Positions 9,752 through 20,994 of a stretch of DNA of 31,469 bases are shown piece by piece. The notes under the pieces were generated by a model. The model ran no database searches. It was not told the origin of the DNA and saw only the letters and a list, made by a program, of their open reading frames with translations. How positions within the stretch are numbered: the first letter of the stretch is position 1; the number at the start of each line of letters is the position of its first letter. This DNA is from Nephromyces sp. MM_2019 (taxonomy: Eukaryota > Apicomplexa > Aconoidasida > Nephromycida). The translations under genes and the position numbers were made by a program. The stretch lies in assembly GCA_015657535.1 (NCBI GenBank), contig JADHZB010000371.1:1-31469 (forward strand), written 5' to 3'.

Positions 9752-12700
9752 ATGGATCAAATATTATCGCAGCTCATACCCCCCCCAGAACTCACACATC
9801 TTCCACCTAATAAAACAGATACATTGGAGAGGCCTATACAAACATATCCCTATACAAACACATCTGAAACTTTTGCTATATCTAAACGACAATACACACA
9901 ACAATTTTGTTCACTTTATTTTATACGTTTAGCCACCCTCAAACCAACTATTTCAAAACATGTGAAAGCGAAATGGCCACCCTCTCAAGTTCTACACATT
10001 GACTTTATAAGAGATGTATCTAATAATGTAAGCTATGTATAAGTAGCTGTGGATTAGTAAGTGTGCATAATTAGGTTAGTAGGTGTGCATAATTAGGTTA
10101 GCAGGTGTGTTTAATTAGGTTAGTAGGTGTGTGTGATTAGTTAAAGTTTAATAGATGTCTGAATGCACATATGCAATTAGACTTTAAGTAAATATGTAAA
10201 TGAAACAAAACATATTTTAAGCTAAATTTTTTTAAAGAATTTTTAATTGGCCAACTGTTTATGTATCTCCAATACACATTTCTGCTTATGTGTAAAATTA
10301 TATGCTCACAGAATGAATGTGTTTTGATCGGAACATTATACAAGGATATGGCTCTTAAGCCCACTGCCCTAGCTGATTATATGGATGAACTCAAATTAGA
10401 GGTGAAAAATAATAAAGATCTGTTTAAACACACTATTCATATATCTAATAAAGCATACTTTTTAATTTTTAGTATGTTTACACATCCATTGACTTTGCAC
10501 TCTAGCTCAAACCAAATAAATCTCAGTTAATACAATAATTAAACGCACAAACATACATATACACCTAAACCTATGTGTATATATATATATATATATAACC
10601 TACAAACACACACACATACCAATTTACACATTTAACTTTTTTATCAGTCAAAACCAATTGAGAGTTATTTAGGCCAAAACGATTTTTTATTAATCGAAGA
10701 TCAAAGTGCTCGTCTTCGATTGGGTGGTGATGTTTTACAGCCCCATAAAATTGTTTCTGGCTTGGTAATATCTACACACACAGATATATATATATATATA
10801 TATATATATATCTGTGTGTGTATGTGTGTGTGGTGTTTGGGGGTTTGGGGTAGGTATGTGGGGATGTGTGGGCGAGTGTGGCAGAGGGGGTGTGGATATG
10901 TGGGGGTGTATGGGGATGTGAGGTGATATGCATTTATGGGTGTTCATTTGGTTTAATTGTGTGTGTGTGTCTGACGACAGGGAGAACAAGCATGTATACA
11001 TCCTTCTTGTGTGTAGCATTTTACAATAAGAATACTAACATCACACATGTAAATATCCCAATAATGTGTGTATTTTTTAGTTAAACCAAATCTTATTTAA
11101 TGCTATTATAGTATTATTATGTGTGTGTGTGTTTGTAACTTGTAGATAGCTGCAGTTAAAGGGGTATTAAGCCAAGATGGTACATTCATTGTTAATGAAT
11201 ATAGTTTCGGTGATATCCCTTACAATTCGATACCCATTTCTTTGTCATCACCAAAAGCCTATGTGGCCTTTTTATCTGGTGTGTAGTTTATGATATCAAG
11301 TAAATGTACATATATAAATATATATATATATGTGTATGTGTATATATTATAATTAGATTTAGGTAAAGGGGAGAACTGATTAAGTATTTTTACACTTTAC
11401 AAATCATAGTTTTATTTTATTCGACTCCTTATCTGTTAACTCCAATCCTACACATTTACACAGACACACACACATTTATATATATACACACACACATAGA
11501 AATGCTTATATATATATATATGCACATATACAGAAATATACTTATATTTGCATACACGCTCACACACACACAAATATACTTATAAATATACACATATAAA
11601 TATATTATATATATTTAGGCCTCCGAATTGGAGACCCTGAAACGGATGTAACAAGTTTGCAATTATTGCGTGATTATTTTTTAGGGACGTGTGGGTATGT
11701 TAATTATAGGCCTATTTAGTTCTTAATTTATACACGCAATTTTTAAAACATTAATGAATTTGTTGATTTTACACACATACACTAACAAATCATATTTAAA
11801 TTCTTAATTATTTCTATGAATTTTGAAATAGGACTTATATATAGATGATAATATACGTATCTTATCTACACATCAGTTAATACACTGATACGCACACACA
11901 TATACACATACTCAAACATACACATAAATATATATATATCTGAATATATGAATATGTATATACATATAGACTAACATACACATTGATATTTAAATGAAAT
12001 TCATTAAGCTAGATCTATTAAACCTCTTTAAGCTTTCATAGCATTTGAATCTCCACAACTTATTACATATAACTAATTTTATATATTTATGAATATATAT
12101 ATTTATTTGTGTTTATATAATATATATATATATATATATTTCTGTTTATATGTCGGTGTGTATATTTATATCTGTTTAATTATATATTTTTATAAATATG
12201 TACATATGCGTATGTAGTTATAAGTATAAGTATATGTATGTAGAAATGCGTATGCATGTATATGTGTATATTGCATGCATAAATATGTGTATGCTTATAT
12301 GTTTATGTATGTGTGTGTGTATCTTTGTGTGTATAATAGAATAGACTCAGATAGAGAAACTAGTTCACAAATTATACGTTTGGTTATAGCGGGGAATTCA
12401 TTCACTAAAAATTTGGAAAATATTAATGGGTAACCTCATAGAAACACAATAATGTTAAATATATATTAACATGTGTATGTATGTTTGTATGTGTGTGTAT
12501 GCGTATTTGTGCGTGGTTATATGTGTGCATGTGTGAGTTTGAATATCTGTAAATATACGCATATATATACATATATATATATGTGTGTATGTGTTAAGGA
12601 ATCTACAAGAAGTTGATACGTATTTTGCACAAATTGCCCCTTTTATTCCAATTGATATTATGCCAGGTAAGGTGTGTGTGTAGTGTGAGTGTCATTATTT

Positions 12701-13995
12701 ACATACATAAATAGATCATTGCACATATATACATATACTTCTATGTACACATACACACTTGTGAATTCTCATCTATAAATGTGTGTATATATATCCTGTA
12801 TATACACATCTGAAACGATGTGTGTTTACTTATTTATTCATAGGCTGTGATGACCCAACTACATATAGTATGCCACAACGCCCCCTTCATCCCCTATTAT
12901 TTAAACAAAGTCGTCGAATTTCAACTTTTCAATCAACAACCAACCCATACTCATTTAAACTTGGAAATGTAAGGGGATGTACACACACACACATATGTTA
13001 CACATTGTTATCATAGAAATATTTGGTCTACATATGTATATACTTTTTCCTTAAATGCATTTTTATATACACATTCATACGCTTCATCCTAATAAGTTGT
13101 TTTTTACACATATTTCTACCTAGTCACATATATTGCTCACAAACATTTAAAGATATTTACAAACACTACACACTATACCAAACAAAACTTATTACTTTTT
13201 ATTAGTTAAACTTTCTGGGTACCTCTGGACAGCCTATAAATGATGTGTGTAAATTTTCAAATCTAACAACAATGGGTAAAAGTTTTAGTTAATATGTGTG
13301 TAACAATTCTCTTAAACAAAAACTTGTGTCTCACACAGAGGCTTTTGAATTGACTGTTCAATCAAGATGTATAGCACCAACAGCCCCCGACACACTTCCG
13401 TAAGCTACTCATAAATGTGTGTGTGTGTGAATACATTGAAGGAACTATAATTATCGTTTATATTAATTACACTTATCCCACAAATATGAGCATCAATTTA
13501 AAGTCACTATGACTGTCTCAATTTATATATTTTGCAATCCACGCAAACACAAACATACAGAAAGAGATTAATATACACATACATATTTAGTTACACACAA
13601 ACTCCTAATGAGAGACTCACACATACACATAAATATATTCTTTAACACTTAGCATCATACACACACACACGTATTTAAAGACATACACACACACAAAGAT
13701 ACCCAGAAATACACGCATTCACACACACACATATATACACACGCTTATGTATATATCTAGATGTTATCCTTTCATTGAACATGACCCATTTTGTTTATGG
13801 GATGATTCAAAATACCCACACATCTTCTTCTCTGGAAATCATCAAACATTTGAATCAACTTATCTAAAGAACAATACACACAAGGATAGCCCCCTACTAC
13901 TAACTATACCAAGTTTTACACACACACCACAACTTTTACTACTGGACCTAACCAGTTTAGAAATATCAAAAATTAATTTTGGTATTGTCAATTAG
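9752..13995 (+). CDS. POLD2: DNA polymerase delta small subunit, 11 exons
   Basis: This is the B subunit of the replicative polymerase delta; it tethers the catalytic subunit to the rest of the holoenzyme in the nucleus. Inferred exons: 9752-10027, 10312-10401, 10648-10764, 11146-11278, 11619-11694, 12340-12429, 12599-12666, 12844-12968, 13206-13275, 13339-13399, 13761-13995. All use GT-AG and all phases agree, giving 446 residues (human 469). The family order is intact: N-terminal QYTQQF..YFIRLATLKP, an OB-fold region with VLIGTLYKDM and FLLIEDQSARLRLGG, then the inactive phosphoesterase fold with LVIAGNS (245-251), IPIDIMPGCDDP (277-288), MPQRPLHP (293-300), LNFLGTSGQ (326-334) and HIFFSGN (389-395). 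The least certain junction is the end of exon 2: the donor at 10402 keeps frame, while a better-looking GTATGT at 10457 does not. The stop is TAG. Identification is very secure. Confidence 0.95.
10052..10140. repeat. 22-bp tandem repeat in POLD2 intron 1
   Basis: Units of 22 bp beginning GTGTGCATAATTAGGTTAGT lie at 10061-10082, 10083-10104 and 10105-10126, with a partial unit at 10127-10140 and a decayed half unit before 10061. Units differ at only a few positions. The array starts about 25 bp after the donor at 10028, so it forms the 5' third of the intron. Confidence 0.85.
10773..10822. repeat. 50-bp perfect palindrome in POLD2 intron 3
   Basis: The sequence runs TACACACACAGA, then (TA)n, then TCTGTGTGTGTA, and is self-complementary over all 50 bases with no loop. 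It starts 8 bases after the donor at 10765. As RNA it would form a long hairpin next to the 5' splice site; as DNA it could extrude a cruciform. Confidence 0.9.
10839..10915 (+). other. G-run cluster, potential G-quadruplex, POLD2 intron 3
   Basis: Seven runs of three to five G occur on the sense strand at 10839-10843, 10847-10850, 10860-10863, 10870-10872, 10886-10890, 10902-10906 and 10912-10915. Loops between the first four runs are 3, 9 and 6 bases. This satisfies a relaxed quadruplex pattern. It lies just after the 50-bp palindrome and stands out in an otherwise AT-rich gene. Confidence 0.6.
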
Positions 13996-14325
13996 TTACC
14001 ACGCTTTAATTTGTGTAATTTTTGATTATTAAGCACGCCTATATACATAATTATATACATACATTCATACACATATACACATATATAGACATCATACACG
14101 CACATTTATACACACATATTCATAAAGACATATTTAAATGCTCCTCTACCCATAAGCATATATAGATTTTCCCATACATGCATACACACAAACTCACACA
14201 TATACATATATACACACACATGTAAACACAAGCAATCCTAAAAAATTTCGAATTACATTTTTGAATTTTTTTCTTTAGCTCCCACAATCTTCCCATTCCA
14301 TAATAGGTGATTGAGGTTGCTATGA
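13996..14325. other. Convergent 3' spacer between POLD2 and the 657-aa gene
   Basis: This 330-bp region between two stop codons is CA-rich on the + strand at 14040-14230, matching the sense strand of POLD2. It should contain both polyadenylation regions. AT-rich hexamers are too common here to name a specific signal. Confidence 0.5.
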
Positions 14326-16684
14326 TTATTGAGCAGTTTGTATGTTTGTTTGTGCGTTTGTATCTGTGTGCGTATCAGTGTGTGTGTATGTATGTGTGTG
14401 TGTGTTTTGATTATCCATGATTTCTAAATTCTCTATATTCACCTCTTCTCTCACTCGTTTATATAGTACACTTTTAATATAAAATAAATTTAAACTATCC
14501 TTTACTCTCTTATTAAAAATATGTTCTTTTGGATTACTTATTAAATATTTGAAAAATCTCGTACCAAATGTTGCTGATGCTGTAGAAATATATATTGTGT
14601 ATGTGTGTATATTTAAGGAAAATTTTACTATAGTTCTACACATATATTTAAATTGATTTATTTCTTATTTAAGGTGTTCACATCATCATTCATAATTTCA
14701 GTATTATTTTACAATTATATATTTTTTCTTAAGCACTTTATATCATTTTTCAATACGCATGATTTACAATCATTTCAAAGATACTCCCGATAAGTTTACA
14801 TACAGTCTATACACACTATGGAAGTAGTCTCAGTCATATACAGCCCAATCTACACACCTTCACATTAGTCTCACATAATATTTACTTATCAATACCCCAC
14901 AAAAAATCTACTTGAATCTACTACAAATCCCCAAGAACACACATATACACAATCACACACACACCTCGATTATCAGGACCATCATACACACAGTCATATT
15001 CTTGCCTGACATGAAATAAGCCATCAACATCTTCTTTATCATCATTATCTTCACTATCATTCCCAATACACCCCATATTAATATTTTCTCTACCTTCATC
15101 CCCAAACTCTTCAGAGAATACAATCTCCTTTAATTGAAATCCCAGTGTGCCTACGAAATGTGTAAAGTCTTGGAAGTGTGTGTAGGGGTTACTATTAATA
15201 GAAAATCCTTCTGGGTAGTTTAACTCAATCATATCTAATGATTCTGAATAATCTGTAAAAATTGTGTGTATGTTATGATACACAAGGCCAGTTGTATGTA
15301 ATTCATCTATATCTTGATAGGATTGTATTGCTTGGAATTTATATATCCTTAACAAATTTATAGGTGGCCTAGCCCATGTGGGTATATCAGACATATATGC
15401 ATACATAGCTAAGAACCATATGTCGTGTGTAAGCAACCTAAAGGGTACTTCTAACCCAGTAAACCTTGAGTGTAATGCAATATCTTCACATACATATTGT
15501 ATGACCCCAGGATCATATAATGGTAGTGTAAAACAGGGTAATAAATGCAACAAATCTATATATAAGAACAATGAATTGAATAGCAGTGAATATGGTTGAA
15601 CTTTTAAAGAATTTATAAATAAATCAACCGTTGGATTAAATATCTTATGGCTTAGATTTGCTAATTCTTGATGTGCATAATACCCTGGGAAATATACACT
15701 CGAAATGTGTTCTGTATTTAGTTCATTATTGGTTGTAGTTAGATATGTGCTGGAGCAGCGTGTATGTATATTGTTTTGTGACTCATTTTGTGTATATATA
15801 TGATCCTGTGTTTCTACTTCATTGTGTGTGTGGCTCTGTGGTTGCAAACTATCCTGTGTGTAACTCTGTGATGGCGAATCACCTTGTATGTAGATTTGTG
15901 GAGAGAATACCTGTGTCTCATTATGTGTGTTTGTATCTCTTTGTTTAGGCTTGTATCGAGGGAGTAATTTGGACAGACGACTTTGTTCTAAGCTTTCAAA
16001 TTTTACTAATTTTTGAAGAGGTAATTCATCTAATGAAATGGACAAGCCAGAAGTCTCATCTTTATATTTTCTTGAACTAAACTTTCTATCCAAATTAACA
16101 TTATTATTGACTGCTTTGTGTGACTTATTTATTGTGGATGTCGATGGTGTAGCTACACTCGTAAATTCTCTTAAATGTTTTTTCCATAAAAATGATGAAG
16201 ATGATGATGAGTAAGTTTCATCATTACTTGAATTTTCTTCATCATCTTCATTGACTATCCTGTTATAATTATTCTTATATAATTCTATATTTGACATGTG
16301 ATAGGATGTTGATGATGACACAAGCATATCTTGAGTGTGTGTTGAAATTTGATGTGCCCGTTGATATGTATTTTGATTTGTGTGTGTGTTTTGATGCTGG
16401 TGCGTATTTTGATGTGTATTATTGTTTGTTTGTGTATAATAATATGATGATGGTGTTGTTATCGATTTTTCATCTACAAGTAAATTAAGTAATTCATCCA
16501 ATGTGTTACCCTGGAAATCTTCTTCACTGTGTGTATCCTCTGTGAAACTACTCTCACCAATTTTCTCATAAGGTATACTTCCAATGGGTGGTATTATTAA
16601 ATTAATTGTATTATCAATAGCTATATCAAATGATTTTGAGATGTGTTTATAATTAAGTTTATCATTATGTGGATTTTGAGACAT
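14326..16684 (-). CDS. Hypothetical protein, 2 exons, 657 aa
   Basis: Exon 1 runs 16684-14965 and exon 2 14579-14326, joined by an inferred 385-nt intron with donor GGTGTGTG and acceptor TTTCTACAG. Both sides are phase 1, so the splice makes an Ala codon and gives 657 residues ending in TAA. Without splicing, exon 1 would read 14 junk codons (VCVIVYMCVLG) into the TG tract. I do not recognise the family. Residues 1-80 are mildly ordered and acidic. Low-complexity Thr/His/Gln/Asn repeats fill about 85-115 and 250-310, with a Ser run near 155-165. A compact, mostly helical hydrophobic domain covers about 335-535, containing GYYAHQELANLSHKIFNP and YDPGVIQYVCEDIALHSR. An acidic stretch follows at about 535-560. 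Exon 2 adds a basic helical segment (FFKYLISNPKEHIFNKRVKD) and a Thr/His/Asn tail from a CA microsatellite. It converges with POLD2. Confidence 0.75.
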
Positions 16685-19540
16685 AATTTTGGAAGTTTTT
16701 GAACATAACTTAAATATTTGTATGTGTTATCTGTTAGCTGCAATGCATTTTATTTAATATTTCAGCTTATCTATTAAATTACATATTCAATAAACCTATT
16801 ATAAATATATATGTTTATATAGATTTTGGTAGCGTGTGAACATAAGTATCAATTAGGTATAGGTCTATCAATCTTGGCTTACTTACAAATGTATGTTTAT
16901 ATTGTGAATATATATTTATATGTGCGGGTAGATTGTGTATATATTTATTTATTAGTGCATGGAGATTGTGAATGTATATAGATTGTGAATTTGTATATAT
17001 GTATTTGTACGTAAATTATGTGTAGTGTAATTTGTAAGTAAAAGTGTATGTAAATTGTATAATTGTAAGTTTGTGAATTTCTCTAAAGAAATAAATTTAA
17101 ATTAATAATTTACATTTTTATCCCATCTGACTGGAAAAATAATAATAAATCCTAAAGAATATTAGCACCAAGTATTAATCTTTTGCATAATTCAATATGT
17201 GTTTAGGAATCGTTAGTACAGATAAGTTAATGTTTGAATTTAAAATTTTAACGTGTGTGCGATTGTGCCTATATAAAGCTGACTATGTTTGATCACTCAG
17301 TTGTTTCAGTTAAGCCTCGAGATTAACTAGATTTTGTGTTTAAATTTTTGAAATACTTTAGCTATGAAAAATAAAAGTCAGAATATATAACATATATATA
17401 ACTATATATATATATATATCTTTGTGTGTATAGCAAGTGTATTCAAACTTTAAGATTGGCTAATTCATAGCTATATCAAAATTTTTAATCATAAGTAAGA
17501 ATTCGTTAGATAAATAGGTCAAATCTAAAATAAAATATTCCTTTTTGGTTAATAAATATGCATATTATTTGTAGTGAAACGTTGATCTGTGTATATGTAA
17601 TATGTATATGTATATATTATACATTTATTAGAAAGGCGCTTTAAAAATTCAAGCTTGTTACGCAAAACACTAATAAGTGAATTCTTATTCAAAAGTAACT
17701 TGATTTTTTACTAAAACAATGTAATAAAGAGGGTGTTGAATTTATTACAAATAAAGAGCAAATTCGACTACAAAATGACTTTTTTATGTCAAATAAATTG
17801 CAAAGTTATGCACACACATTTATGTTAGTTTGGTGTAAATAGTGCATTACTGCACAATCAACATGTACTAAGTTTACACGCTACTAATATATAGTTGCAA
17901 ATATACTAGAAAATATGGATGATTAAATTAATTACTAATTGCATTGAAATACCAAGACTCACAGTGCATAATTAAGATATATCTTATATAAAAGCACCTG
18001 AGGTTGTGAATATAAGCATGTTATTCTAAACATATGAACAAAACGCATATGGTTATAGGCACACACACACACACAATTATATATATTTGTAATTACAAAT
18101 ATGCAACACAAGCATAATGCTTTTATAGACATACCCATATATATGATACACATAATATGCACACACAAGTGCGATCAATCCATTTATACAACAGGCGTGA
18201 GGTTATAGTTATAATGTGTGCACATTCTGGATATTGTTAATAAGCTTGATATACACACAAATGCCAGTGTACTAAATGATACAAAAATGTAGACTTTACC
18301 ATTTATTAGCTTCATTATATATATATACATATAAATATTTAGCAAAATAAAATACAGGTTAAATTGTTTCTATAGTGAATCTTTTATACACGCATTCTTC
18401 CTATATATAAAAGATTTAGAATTAAACTTTAATTTTGTTATTTCTAGCTAAATTTCTACATATATTAGTTTGTGTGTATTATTTATGAATACTCTTGTTA
18501 ATACACCTTTTGCTGCGTTTATATGATCTGTTCTGTGTATATAATTTATTTGTATATATCTAGCTTGTTATAAGTATATAACTTGTATGTATATCGTTTA
18601 TTCTATGTATGTAATTTATATTTTTGCCTTTAAAAAAAAATCATATAACTCAGAGTAATTTATTAAATTTTAAAATAGATATGTGAGGATGTCTGAAATA
18701 TTAACTTTTTTATAAACTTAATATAATAAGGTGTACATATATTTATACATGTAGTATTAAACTTTGAGAATATAACAAAGTATTGTTATGAAAAAATAAA
18801 TATAAATCAAATTATATGTATTTTATACTTCTTCACACACACCTGCACACTCATATATTTATGCATATATCAAAGTGCAAATATATAATTATATAACTAA
18901 ATAGTTTTTCTTGTTTTATAATAAAAATAGCCTACATATATATTTTTAATTCTATATAACAATTAATAAAACGTGTGTAAGCATATTTGTAATTTTTAAG
19001 TATGTTATTAATCAATATAATAACAGTTGTGTATAGCAATATATATCAATGTAGAAGTTAAAGATTTGATAAATAAGTTTTCATATATTAAATAGTCTCT
19101 CTTTAGTAATAAATAAATAATCTCATATACATTCATAGTTGTATATACACCTTATAAAGGGGCCAATACTTAAACAAGTATTTACAAAGATAAAATATTG
19201 AATTTCAAGATATATTTAAATATAGTTTATTTGAGCTCTCATTTGAATATATATGAAACAAATACACATATACTTAAGAGACATATACAACACTTGTAGA
19301 CACACTCATGATGTATGCAATGCTTATAAATATACATGGGATATGTGAACCTATCTTTAAACATAATATATGTGAGCTTTACACATAAAAATTTGGTTAT
19401 AAGTAGAAACTCAATACTCCAAAATGGTATAAAAGAGCTTATTGAAAACTTCCTACAAGATTATATTCATTGTATGTCCGAAAATATACACTCAGGAGCT
19501 TCAAATCCTAAATATACATATATACACACAACCTATCATA
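16685..19540. other. Divergent spacer, no gene seen
   Basis: This 2.9-kb AT-rich region lies between two divergent starts. TG-containing tracts dominate the + strand up to about 17.45 kb and CA tracts dominate from about 17.8 kb (17812, 18060-18075, 18160, 18250, 18830-18850, 19260-19310), mirroring the polarity switch in the 5.1-9.7 kb spacer. A 69-codon minus frame at 17959-18168 shows no motif. Promoters for both neighbours should lie here, but I can name no site. Confidence 0.55.
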
Positions 19541-20770
19541 ATGGATATGCCAATATTAAAGGTACAGTCTAGTAGTGGGGGTATGAATTTCCAAAAATAT
19601 AGTAAAAAATTGAATAGTTTGGTATTTAAGGCAATGTGTATACCAAATGAATTTTGTTTATGTGTGAATAGTATACATACGTTTCAATCAATCGTCAACC
19701 ATGATGAGCTAAATAGTAAGTTGAGAGGGCTTGAAATTGATGTTTACATGTTAGAAGATGGAGATGTGTATAGTGGCTTGTTTGGTTATTTATTTTCTCT
19801 TTCACCTCATAAGAGGCCATCTGTTACACACATAAAGATACACGATAAACAGAAAATCGAGAAACTTTGTTATCCCAACATATACACACATCAAAAGAAT
19901 GGTCAAAATCAAGGTGGATCCAATGGACACACTACGAATTTTGATTGTGATAAGCATAAAATTTGTAAAGGTATCCACAGGATTGGTACAAGGAGTGATG
20001 TGTGTAACTATGATGAAGTGTGTGATAGTTATTGTGATGATTCATCCATGAATGGTAGAGATTGTAATGAAACATCATCACATCAAATTGAATCAAATCA
20101 GTCTAATATATACACAAGCTCGGCAGCTATAGATATACATCAATGTGGTAAATCTACGCACACATATATACAAAGTTCCTCATCTACCCATATACCAATA
20201 GAAAATATCCCCCACACGCATGGAGGAGATTATACACATAGAAAAAACACTGAACAATCACCTATTCAAGAATCTACTTATATAAAAACCTATCCGGATG
20301 AATCTACACATACAAATACGTCGATATTTATGTCAACACATACACCCAAGCCAATACACACATTGTTAAGCTTAAATACTATAGAATTAACACCCTTAAC
20401 AGATGTTATGTTACTGCTAGAAGAAAGTATGCATTCGCGTATGTCAATATTGAAAGAAAATTTGGATAATATCATCAATAAATTCAGTTATTTAGAAGAA
20501 ATAGAATGGATAATTAAGGAGGAAGATATATATATACCTAGAAATAAATTACTTTGGAGATTGATGCAAATTCATAGGTGTTTATGTGACCATAAATTTA
20601 TATTGAAATCACTCAATGGTAATGATTTACAGAGTACTCCACATGGGGTGTCATTGGGTTCAATATTAAAGCATTATATCAACGATGAAATGTGCAAAGA
20701 AAATGTAGGCTTAAGCCTTATTTATAGTAAAAGAAATTGGGGGAGATCTACCTTGGGTCGATTATTATAA
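19541..20770 (+). CDS. Hypothetical protein, about 409 aa
   Basis: A single open exon ends in TAA. I chose the ATG at 19541 because its context (CATAATGGAT) matches the POLD2 start; the frame is open upstream to an ATG at 19442, but those 33 codons look like translated spacer. Residues about 12-100 look folded and contain CIPNEFCLCVNSIHTFQSIV and YMLEDGDVYSGLFGYLFS. Residues about 110-275 are hydrophilic low complexity rich in His, Thr, Ser, Cys and Asp, with THTYI/THIP-like pieces from CA repeats. Residues about 280-409 are helical, with LLLEESMHSRMSILKENL, EEIEWIIKEEDIYIPRNK and LLWRLMQIHRCLCDHKF. There is no signal peptide or membrane segment. The family is unknown to me. An upstream exon is possible: a competing frame at 19336-19572 reads KELIENFLQDYIHCMSEN, which also looks protein-like. 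It converges with Der, 224 bp away. Confidence 0.7.
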   Translation: MDMPILKVQSSSGGMNFQKYSKKLNSLVFKAMCIPNEFCLCVNSIHTFQSIVNHDELNSKLRGLEIDVYMLEDGDVYSGLFGYLFSLSPHKRPSVTHIKIHDKQKIEKLCYPNIYTHQKNGQNQGGSNGHTTNFDCDKHKICKGIHRIGTRSDVCNYDEVCDSYCDDSSMNGRDCNETSSHQIESNQSNIYTSSAAIDIHQCGKSTHTYIQSSSSTHIPIENIPHTHGGDYTHRKNTEQSPIQESTYIKTYPDESTHTNTSIFMSTHTPKPIHTLLSLNTIELTPLTDVMLLLEESMHSRMSILKENLDNIINKFSYLEEIEWIIKEEDIYIPRNKLLWRLMQIHRCLCDHKFILKSLNGNDLQSTPHGVSLGSILKHYINDEMCKENVGLSLIYSKRNWGRSTLGRLL

Positions 20771-20994
20771 ATTGAGGAAAATAGATTATAAAATTATGAG
20801 AGTGGTTGGACAGATTTGTGTGGTTAGCAGGAATTGATAAATAGGGTCAGGTTCATTCTTGGAGTAAGGAGTATGATATGTGAGTGTGTGTTTTTGTCTG
20901 TGATATGTGCAAAATTTTCAGGGAAAGGAGAAGTTGATGGTTGAGTTCACTCATCAAATTTTAGATAAAAAAATTTCTAGTTGATAAACAATTT
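20771..20994. other. Convergent 3' spacer between the 409-aa gene and Der
   Basis: This 224-bp region separates the TAA at 20768-20770 from the Der stop at 20995-20997. The + strand is G/T/A-rich with one short TG run near 20882-20890. Both 3' ends and their processing signals must fit here. No specific signal can be singled out. Confidence 0.45.

Noticed and set aside
10720..11084. Frames on both strands in POLD2 intron 3
   Set aside because: Only the first part (to 10764) is a real exon; the rest is palindrome and G-run sequence lying between two well-supported splice sites.
12783..13205. Two separate plus-strand small ORFs
   Set aside because: The first contains POLD2 exon 8 plus intron sequence; the second is intron only.
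15378..16488. Plus-strand frames of 65-73 codons
   Set aside because: Antisense shadows of the 657-residue gene.
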